A stretch of DNA of 28,135 nucleotides from a virus. The stretch is taken from positions 1 through 28,135 of the IMG/VR virus record IMGVR_UViG_3300030450_000672. One strand, written 5' to 3'. Below are positions 14,269-20,228 of the stretch, one piece after another (position 1 is the stretch's first letter; each line of letters opens with the position of its first letter). The notes below the pieces were generated by a model. That model was given only the letters and a program-made list of their open reading frames with translations. It was not told where the DNA came from and searched no databases. The position numbers were made by a program, and so were the translations under genes.

Positions 14269-14488
14269 TAGACAAAATAGGTACTATTGGAAATGTATAG
14301 TCTTACCGTTGTGCGATCACACAGGATACCATAAATTTGAAATGCACGAAATCCTGACGAATCAATTTATAGCAGATAGAAGTAAGGCATTAACAAAAGA
14401 AGAATTTAATCAGTATTGTGAAGAGGTAAGGATATGGGCGTTTGAAGAATTAGATGTAAACCTTATGCCGCCAAATGAATATCAATAA
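14255..14488 (+). CDS. NinB-like recombination protein (tentative)
   Basis: A 77-residue protein: RSDRQNRYYWKCIVLPLCDH near the N-terminus, then TGYHKFEMHEILTNQFI and EEFNQYCEEVRIWAFEELDV, ending LMPPNEY. The S-x-x-QNRYYW start and the EF..Y...VR.WA..EL end match the pattern of phage proteins related to NinB, which act in recombination. It is short for the family. It ends 18 bases before the terminase gene and closes the early/middle region. Confidence 0.6.
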   Translation: MTRSDRQNRYYWKCIVLPLCDHTGYHKFEMHEILTNQFIADRSKALTKEEFNQYCEEVRIWAFEELDVNLMPPNEYQ

Positions 14489-14490
14489 TT

Positions 14491-14506
14491 TCTATATTAT
14501 AGTATA
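14491..14506 (+). promoter_or_regulatory. Putative late-promoter motif before the terminase operon
   Basis: TCTATATTATAGTATA ends at ATG 14507; its first base is at -16. It is the same motif as at 796, 16259 and 25619, placed where packaging-gene transcription should begin. Confidence 0.5.
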
Positions 14507-14860
14507 ATGGACACAAATAGACACATAAAAAAAGAAGCCGTATTAGAAGCGTTAGAAAAATCATTAGGGGTCGTAACAACAGCCGTTAAGTCTGTAGGGG
14601 TTGCAAGGTCAACATTTTATAAGTGGTTAAATGAAGATAAGGACTTTGCAAAGAAGGTTAGAGATATAGACAACATCACATTAGATTTTGCAGAAAGTCA
14701 ACTTCACGAACAGATTAAAAATGGCAATACTTCAGCTACAATCTTTTACTTAAAAACAAGAGGTAAGAAAAGGGGATATATTGAGAAGTCAGAATTGGAT
14801 TTAACGTCAGGTGATGACCCTATTAAGATTAACGTAAATATAAACGGAGTTGAACATTGA
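14507..14860 (+). CDS. terS: Terminase small subunit
   Basis: A 117-residue protein. Residues about 10-45 form a helix-turn-helix (KEAVLEALEKSLGVVTTAVK, SVGVARSTFYKWLNEDKDFA) that would bind the packaging site. A helical oligomerisation part follows (ADFAESQLHEQIKNGNTSAT-like region, ending FYLKTRGKKRGYIEK), and the C-terminus (ELDLTSGDDPIKINVNINGV) is a beta tail often seen in this family. It recognises phage DNA and hands it to the large subunit, whose frame overlaps its end by 11 bases. Confidence 0.85.
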   Translation: MDTNRHIKKEAVLEALEKSLGVVTTAVKSVGVARSTFYKWLNEDKDFAKKVRDIDNITLDFAESQLHEQIKNGNTSATIFYLKTRGKKRGYIEKSELDLTSGDDPIKINVNINGVEH

Positions 14861-16160
14861 AGCTAACTTTACACAGACACAAGGACAAGCAATAGCATAC
14901 CTATTTGATAAGGACACAACAGAAGTTTTATTTGGTGGTGCAGCAGGTGGTGGTAAGTCTTTTATTGGCTGTGCATGGCTTATATTATGTTGCATTAAAT
15001 ACCCAAAAACAAGGTGGTTAATTGGACGTAGTAAATTGGATAATTTAAAGAAGACAACGCTAAACACTTTCTTTGAAGTATGCGAACTATGGGGATTGAA
15101 AGCAGACAAGCATTATAGGTTCAATGGGGCTTCAAATATAATCACGTTCTATAATAAAAGCGAGATATTACTTAAAGACTTATATCAATATCCTGCCGAC
15201 CCAAACTTTGACACTTTAGGATCGTTAGAAATTACAGGTTGTTTTGTTGACGAAGCAAACCAAATAACAGAGAAGTGTAAGAACATATTGAGCAGTAGAA
15301 TAAGATACAAGCTAGACAAATATAGTATCGTACCTAAGCTATTATTGACTTGCAATCCTGCAAAGAATTGGACGTATAATGAGTTTTATAAACCGTCTAA
15401 AAATGGTGATTTAAAGACACATAGAAGATTCATACAAAGTCTAGTTGACGATAACGAATTTATAGGCACACATTACAAAGAGCAATTAGAAAAGTTAGAC
15501 GAAATATCAAGACAAAGATTATTATATGGCAATTGGGAATATGAAGCAACGACAGATAATCTAATTGAGTATGACGCAATCTTAAATCTATTTAGTCAGA
15601 CAGGCAGACTAGGTGATAAATACATAAGCGTAGATTGTGCAAGATTTGGAACGGATAAAAGCGTTATTGTATTGTGGGAAGGGCTACATATCAAAAAGAT
15701 TATAAGTATCGGCAAATCGGCTATAAATGAACTTGTGGACGAGATTAAGAAAGTACAACAACAACACGCTGTAAGTCTTAAAAACATAATCGTAGATTCT
15801 GACGGTGTAGGTGGTGGTGTACAAGACTATATGCGTTGTCGTGGATTTGTAAATAATAGCAGACCATTAAAGGCAGAAAATTATCAGAACTTAAAGACAC
15901 AATGTTATTATAAATTAGCAGACCTTGTAAACAAAGCACAGATCGGTATAAATTGTGAAGACATACATATTAAGAAATGTATAATAGAAGAAATGGAAAT
16001 GGTACGTTCAAAGAACGCTGATAAGGACGCAAAAATTCAAATGCAACCAAAGGACACAATCAAAGCTATATTAGGTCGGTCACCTGACTATTCAGACGCT
16101 ATAATGATGCGAATGTTTTACGAGATTGATTCTAACTTTGGTAAGTATTTTATTCAGTAA
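14850..16160 (+). CDS. terL: Terminase large subunit (packaging ATPase and nuclease)
   Basis: A 436-residue protein. Walker A GGAAGGGKS at 29-37 and Walker B CFVDEA at 131-136 define the ATPase. The C-terminal RNase-H-like nuclease shows VDCARFGTD (D262), VDSDGVGGG (D316) and SPDYSDA (D413, D416) as metal ligands. It pumps DNA through the portal and cuts concatemers. The track start is a TTG at 14850 inside the small-subunit gene; no ATG precedes Walker A in frame, so TTG or a nearby ATT is the likely start, coupled to the upstream gene. A weak hairpin follows at 16170-16190. Confidence 0.95.
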   Translation: MNIEANFTQTQGQAIAYLFDKDTTEVLFGGAAGGGKSFIGCAWLILCCIKYPKTRWLIGRSKLDNLKKTTLNTFFEVCELWGLKADKHYRFNGASNIITFYNKSEILLKDLYQYPADPNFDTLGSLEITGCFVDEANQITEKCKNILSSRIRYKLDKYSIVPKLLLTCNPAKNWTYNEFYKPSKNGDLKTHRRFIQSLVDDNEFIGTHYKEQLEKLDEISRQRLLYGNWEYEATTDNLIEYDAILNLFSQTGRLGDKYISVDCARFGTDKSVIVLWEGLHIKKIISIGKSAINELVDEIKKVQQQHAVSLKNIIVDSDGVGGGVQDYMRCRGFVNNSRPLKAENYQNLKTQCYYKLADLVNKAQIGINCEDIHIKKCIIEEMEMVRSKNADKDAKIQMQPKDTIKAILGRSPDYSDAIMMRMFYEIDSNFGKYFIQ

Positions 16161-16169
16161 AAAAAGAAA

Positions 16170-16190
16170 GGTCACTACATTGTAGCGACC
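16170..16190 (+). terminator. Hairpin after the terminase genes
   Basis: GGTC-A-CTA / TAG-C-GACC, with one mismatch and a CATTG loop, 10 bases after the terminase stop. No T-run follows, so this is a weak or Rho-assisted terminator or an mRNA end-protecting hairpin. Confidence 0.45.
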
Positions 16191-16258
16191 GATCTGTAAA
16201 CCAACCTAAAACAAAAAAACATTGCAAATATACAATTTTAAACTATAATCACAAATTT

Positions 16259-16271
16259 TCTATAATATATT
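16259..16271 (+). promoter_or_regulatory. Putative late-promoter motif before the tail operon
   Basis: TCTATAATATATT directly before ATG 16272; its first base is at -13, identical spacing to 796 and 25619. It lies after the terminase hairpin in a 111-base gap. Confidence 0.5.
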
Positions 16272-16919
16272 ATGAACGTCAATATAAACAAAGACGGAAA
16301 GAAGCATAGGTATAAGATTAAAGAATGGAAAGACCTGACGCTTGATAAATGGGCTGAATTAATTGCTATCAATAAAGGCAGTAACGTACAAGAAGCAATT
16401 GAGAATGTAAGGGTACTTTCAGACATACCTAAAAAGTTGATTGAGCAGTTAACGATTAAAGATGTAGCGTTCATATTAGAAAAGGCAACAGTATTACAAG
16501 AAGAAGGAAAGTTAAAACATAAAATAACAATGGACGGAATAACTTACGGCTATCACCCTAATTTAGAACTAATATCAATCGGTGAATATGCCGATATTGA
16601 GCAATATGTTTCAAACGGTCTTGAATCTAATATGCACAATATAATGGCTGTATTATATAGACCGATTGTAGAAGAAGATAAAGACAATTATACAATAGCT
16701 GCCTATGATAGTGATAAGTTTGAGGAAAGGGCAGAAGTGTTTAAAAAGATGAAAGCAAAAGACGTTAATTCAGCGTTGGTTTTTTTTTGGACTTTAGGCA
16801 ACGAACTGCTGAACATTTTGCCACAGTTTTTGGAAACGCTACAGAAGGAACTTCAAACGAAACTGAATCAACAAGTGCCGATTCTCAATTCGCTAAAAAG
16901 TGGGGTTGGTTCGGCATAA
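16272..16919 (+). CDS. Tail assembly chaperone-like protein, short product
   Basis: A 215-residue protein. The N-terminal half (KEWKDLTLDKWAELIAINKG, VRVLSDIPKKLIEQLTIKDV) is a helical pattern I recognise from the tail region of Bacteroidetes phages. The C-terminus, VFFWTLGNELLNILPQFLET and then LNSLKSGVGSA, resembles the natural end of that family. Its stop overlaps an ATG at 16919. It fits the short (G-like) partner of a tail assembly chaperone pair lying before the tape measure; such proteins coat the tape measure during tail assembly. A slippery T-run inside it (16780-16788) can yield the longer product described at 16787. Confidence 0.6.
   Translation: MNVNINKDGKKHRYKIKEWKDLTLDKWAELIAINKGSNVQEAIENVRVLSDIPKKLIEQLTIKDVAFILEKATVLQEEGKLKHKITMDGITYGYHPNLELISIGEYADIEQYVSNGLESNMHNIMAVLYRPIVEEDKDNYTIAAYDSDKFEERAEVFKKMKAKDVNSALVFFWTLGNELLNILPQFLETLQKELQTKLNQQVPILNSLKSGVGSA
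16781..16787 (+). promoter_or_regulatory. Candidate programmed -1 ribosomal frameshift site
   Basis: Nine T (16780-16788) contain T_TTT_TTT in the phase required for -1 slippage relative to the 16272 frame: the zero-frame codons are GTT TTT TTT TGG. After slippage, reading continues as TTG GAC TTT into the 16787-17059 frame. Confidence 0.55.
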
Positions 16920-17059
16920 TGTATAGATTGTGTAAAGGTGATATTGTGAACTTAAATAAAATAACTGATTTGCTTTTATATGAGTGCTTAACATGGCTAT
17001 CATACGAAACAGATTTAAACGAATTACAAAACGTAAAAATACAAAATGATAAGATATAA
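16787..17059 (+). CDS. Frameshift extension of the tail chaperone-like gene (GT-like part)
   Basis: A 90-codon open frame in the -1 frame of the 16272 gene. The family-like core is FAKKWGWFGIMYRLCKGDIV and then LLLYECLTWLSYETDLNELQ, which resembles the second part of tail chaperones in Bacteroidetes phages. The first good ATG (16919) lies inside that core, after KKWGWFGI, so translation from ATG alone would cut it. Entry by -1 frameshift at 16781-16787 explains it better and gives a fusion of about 172 plus 90 residues. Independent initiation at TTG 16787 is possible but less likely. It overlaps the next gene. Confidence 0.6.
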   Translation: MDFRQRTAEHFATVFGNATEGTSNETESTSADSQFAKKWGWFGIMYRLCKGDIVNLNKITDLLLYECLTWLSYETDLNELQNVKIQNDKI

Positions 17060-17540
17060 AACTTATAATAATGTCATAGATACTCTTACACAATGGGGAA
17101 CAAATCATTATCAAATACAGAAAGTATCAAGCGGTGACATACACGAATTTGATTTAGAGAAGAACAATAAATTTCCACTTATGCACATTAACTTTGTTTC
17201 AGTTGACGCAGAAGCAAGTAGAATGACATTTAACTTTCAAGTATTTATTTGCGATTTAGTAAACGAAGATGAGAGCAACGAACAAGAAGTTTTGTCAGAT
17301 ACGTTAAGTATTTGCACCGATCTGATTGCAACATTTAAGTCAGGCGAAAGTCTTTATTTATCAAGCACATCACATGGCGAAGAAGCAAGATATTTTGTTG
17401 AAGAAGATTTTTTCTTAGAGCCATTTACAGAACGATTTGACAACGCAGTATCAGGGTTCGTATTTGAGTTGCCAATTATAATAGAACAACCATACGACAC
17501 GTGTAATATACCACAACCCACAACCCACATAATACAATGA
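17046..17540 (+). CDS. Tail completion/terminator-like protein (tentative)
   Basis: A 164-residue protein: DTLTQWGTNHYQIQKVSSGD, then IHEFDLEKNNKFPLMHINFV, a beta-rich middle (MTFNFQVFICDLVNEDESNE) and VLSDTLSICTDLIATF. I know this layout from a conserved tail-region protein of Bacteroidetes phages, usually near the chaperone genes and the HK97-gp10-like gene, a position where tail terminator or neck proteins occur. It overlaps its upstream neighbour by 14 bases. The role is positional; no motif proves it. Confidence 0.65.
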   Translation: MIRYKTYNNVIDTLTQWGTNHYQIQKVSSGDIHEFDLEKNNKFPLMHINFVSVDAEASRMTFNFQVFICDLVNEDESNEQEVLSDTLSICTDLIATFKSGESLYLSSTSHGEEARYFVEEDFFLEPFTERFDNAVSGFVFELPIIIEQPYDTCNIPQPTTHIIQ

Positions 17541-17602
17541 CATTTAGGATAGGTAGATATAAAATAAAAATAGGATTTTTTAAAATAACAATAAACATAT
17601 AA
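17537..17602 (+). CDS. Very small ORF, doubtful
   Basis: ATG overlapping the previous TGA (ATGA) opens 21 codons, starting MTFRIGRYKIKIGFFKITIN, and stops two bases before the next gene. The position fits the coupled-gene style of this genome, and the peptide is basic and beta-like. It is too short to judge; the stretch may simply be a leader. Confidence 0.25.
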   Translation: MTFRIGRYKIKIGFFKITINI

Positions 17603-17604
17603 AT

Positions 17605-18054
17605 ATGGCAGACTTACAAACTACGATTACAGAAAACGTAACAATAAATGGGCAAAATAGAGGTTCAACAAACACATTAACAATATCAAGCATTATAGAT
17701 GTCTTTGAAAGAGTGGTTACTTGCACAGCACTACAGACAACTACAATAGCAACATTTTCAGCTAACGTTTACGATAGTGCAGGTGCTATTGACACACAAG
17801 GTGCTAAATATATACGAATAACAAACTTGTCATCTGACCAAGCTATTGAATTAGCAGTAGTAGGTGCAGCAACTTTATATCAAGTGCATATATCAGCAGG
17901 ACATTCGCACATTATTTGCAGAACAGATGACGGTATGTTAGCAGAAGCAGACACTAGCCCTTCATTTGGAACAATGGCAGATATAGCAAGCTTACAAGTA
18001 AAACCAACAGCAGGTTCAGATGTAAGCGTAGAAATCTTTGTTGCTAGTGCATAA
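17605..18054 (+). CDS. Virion protein, unknown (small beta-rich)
   Basis: A 149-residue, Thr/Ala/Ser-rich, beta-rich protein with very low charge (TITENVTINGQNRGSTNTLT at the start; KYIRITNLSSDQAIELAVVG in the middle; VSVEIFVASA at the end). Such composition is typical of abundant tail or decoration proteins. It overlaps the next gene by one base (TAATG). A tail-tube or fibre-attachment role is possible, but I recognise no family. Confidence 0.65.
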   Translation: MADLQTTITENVTINGQNRGSTNTLTISSIIDVFERVVTCTALQTTTIATFSANVYDSAGAIDTQGAKYIRITNLSSDQAIELAVVGAATLYQVHISAGHSHIICRTDDGMLAEADTSPSFGTMADIASLQVKPTAGSDVSVEIFVASA

Positions 18055-18596
18055 TGGCTAGAGAAAGCACCGTACATCAAAGACGCTTTTTAAGAGGGTT
18101 TGGAAAACAATTAGTAGCAGAAGCCAAAAAGAATCTTAAAGGTAGAGGAACAGGCACGTTAGCAGGTTCTTTAAAAGCAAAAGGTGTATATAAGACAAAA
18201 ACATTAAGTCTTACATTGGTGGGTGCAAAGCATAACGAGTTTATAAATCAAGGTGTAAGCGGTAGATTTCAAACACAGACTTATAAAGACGAAAAAGGGA
18301 ACAAGAAAAATAGTAGCTTTAGATTTAAAAAAGAAGTTGTTAATCTTGGTGCTATGCGAAAATTTATTAGCCGTAATAATATAAAAGGGCGTGACGAATT
18401 AGGAAGATTTATAAGCACAAAAGCATTATCATATTTAATTGGTCGTTCAATTGCAAGTAAAGGAATTAAGTCATCAAGCCATATTTCAAAAGCGTGGTTG
18501 AAGTTAAGAAAGACATATATTAAAGGATTAAAAAAAGCATTAGCAAAAGACATAGAAGCAGATATAAAAAGGCAACAAAAAAATAATATGCAATGA
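18054..18596 (+). CDS. HK97 gp10-like tail completion/neck protein (tentative)
   Basis: A 180-residue, very basic protein. RFLRGFGKQLVAEAKKNLKG and the TGTLAGSLKAKGV stretch at about residues 33-47 are followed by LSLTLVGAKHNEFINQGVSG, a typical arrangement (helix, turn, beta strand ending in x-x-F-I-x-x-G) of HK97-gp10-type head-tail joining proteins. The Lys-rich C-terminal half is longer than in the core fold. It would sit in the neck between connector and tail. It overlaps both neighbours. Confidence 0.6.
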   Translation: MARESTVHQRRFLRGFGKQLVAEAKKNLKGRGTGTLAGSLKAKGVYKTKTLSLTLVGAKHNEFINQGVSGRFQTQTYKDEKGNKKNSSFRFKKEVVNLGAMRKFISRNNIKGRDELGRFISTKALSYLIGRSIASKGIKSSSHISKAWLKLRKTYIKGLKKALAKDIEADIKRQQKNNMQ

Positions 18597-20041
18597 TACA
18601 GATAGACCAAAAACCAAAATATCAATTATTACCTGTAGGTCAAAACGTTATATTTACAATAAGTGACCCTATAGTTACAGCAAACGAAACTAAAATTAAA
18701 TTTATAGCTGAAGTGTATATAAGTCAGTTAGCAGCTAACATCATTTCAACGTCTAATTTAGCAGCAACATTAAAAGTTGTTCCTAATAATTCTGGTGCAG
18801 CTATATTTGATTTAAGCCCGATCATTGAAAGTTATGTAAGTGCTGAATATCAAGGTGGCGTAGTTACTGATTATAACAGTGCAAATTTTAGTAGTTATAA
18901 AACAACAGCGTTTTCAGATACTTCACCACACCCTGTTCATTTGATAGATAAATTTTCAACTAATAGAAATTGCGTTAGGTTCTTTGCTGTTAGATTTAAA
19001 GTGCAGTATTTAGGTGCAGATAGTAATTCAGCAAACACAGTATCAATAGCGGCAGGAAACCAAACAGAAACAGATAACTTTTTAGCGTATAATGGTGTAT
19101 TGCAATATGAAGACGCATTGAATTTAGATACAAACGGAAACTACGGCTACGATTTAGATACGAACAATCTAATAATGAACGATACTGACGCAAAGTTTCT
19201 AACTAACGCACCAACGACACAGTACCTTAAAAATACAGACTATCATACACTTGCTTTCTTTACATCTTACAATGCTGATTTTAGAGTAGGTACAACAAGC
19301 ACAGGAAACTATGCAGTACATTATATAAAAGCTAAATTCTATAACAGTGCAAACGCACAATTGGGTTCAGACATTGACACAGCTTGTAGCCCTGCTAATG
19401 GTGGTAAGCGTGGATATGCTTTAGACAGCAATCAGAAGTTACAATTCTTTGGTTGTGGAATGGGTAACTTTAAGAACTACGGATTATCAAGCACATATAC
19501 AGACGCAGCATATTATACAATACAAGCGTATGACGATACTGACACAGCTATAAGTCAAGTATATAGATTTGATATAATAACAGACGATTGCAAAGGGTTT
19601 GAAAACATCAGATTGACTTGGCTAAATAGACATGGTGTTTGGGATTACTACAGCTTTAAAAAGAAGTCAACAAGAACAGTAAACACAAAGCGTGTTACTT
19701 ACGAACAATTAGGCGGAACTTGGAACGAAAAGAAATTTAGAATACACGGACATCAAGGCGGAACTAAAACTTTTATGTCAGGTGCAAAAGAAATGTTAAA
19801 ATTAAATACAGACTTTTTAAGCGAAGCAGAAGCGTCTTGGTTTGAAGAATTATTTACAAGTCCTGACGTATTTATTATAAATGGTTTTCAATCTGACACA
19901 GGCGGATATATACGAAAATACATTGAACCTGTCACAGTTACAACGTCAAGTTATGTTAGAAAAACAACAGCAAATGACAAGCTGTTACAGTACACAATTG
20001 ACGTTGAAAGAAGCAAGGAAAAAGTCATTCAAAAAGCATAA
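18593..20041 (+). CDS. Large tail/baseplate structural protein, unknown
   Basis: A 482-residue beta-rich protein. Landmarks are KYQLLPVGQNVIFTISDPIV at the start, AIFDLSPIIESYVSAEYQGG, a repeated Asn/Asp/Thr-rich middle, and a more conserved C-terminal half with CKGFENIRLTWLNRHGVWDY and SFKKKSTRTVNTKRVTYEQL. I recognise this from Bacteroidetes phage tail clusters, where it precedes a larger hub-like protein. It may be a distal-tail or baseplate component. Dispersed element C begins 43 bases after its stop. Confidence 0.7.
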   Translation: MIQIDQKPKYQLLPVGQNVIFTISDPIVTANETKIKFIAEVYISQLAANIISTSNLAATLKVVPNNSGAAIFDLSPIIESYVSAEYQGGVVTDYNSANFSSYKTTAFSDTSPHPVHLIDKFSTNRNCVRFFAVRFKVQYLGADSNSANTVSIAAGNQTETDNFLAYNGVLQYEDALNLDTNGNYGYDLDTNNLIMNDTDAKFLTNAPTTQYLKNTDYHTLAFFTSYNADFRVGTTSTGNYAVHYIKAKFYNSANAQLGSDIDTACSPANGGKRGYALDSNQKLQFFGCGMGNFKNYGLSSTYTDAAYYTIQAYDDTDTAISQVYRFDIITDDCKGFENIRLTWLNRHGVWDYYSFKKKSTRTVNTKRVTYEQLGGTWNEKKFRIHGHQGGTKTFMSGAKEMLKLNTDFLSEAEASWFEELFTSPDVFIINGFQSDTGGYIRKYIEPVTVTTSSYVRKTTANDKLLQYTIDVERSKEKVIQKA

Positions 20042-20083
20042 AATATGCCATATATATACATAATACTAAAATCAACGAGAATA

Positions 20084-20169
20084 CCGTTTTTAGCGTGTTT
20101 AAACGACTTTCTATGCTTTAGGGTATATAGACACCTAAAACAAAAGATATTCGATTTGCTAGATATAGC
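20084..20169 (+). repeat. Dispersed 86-bp element, copy C
   Basis: Gapless alignment with copy A (58 of 86 identical). ATGCCAT at 20045-20051 lies 39 bases upstream. Read in the frame homologous to copies A and B it gives FKRLSML-stop-GI-stop-TPKTKD, then IRFARYS. In another frame, ATG 20045 opens 50 codons to TAA 20195 (start MPYIYIILKSTRI, later KIFDLLDIAPNN), which I do not accept as a gene. The stretch 20042-20228 holds nothing else recognisable. Confidence 0.75.
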
Positions 20170-20228
20170 ACCAAACAACAAAAATATATTATGTTAAATT
20201 ATTTTTTAATTAAAATAGACGAAAAATA

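Noticed and set aside
20045-20197. 50-codon ORF covering element C
   Set aside because: The equivalent frames in copies A and B have stops, and the frame with synonymous changes between copies is a different one.
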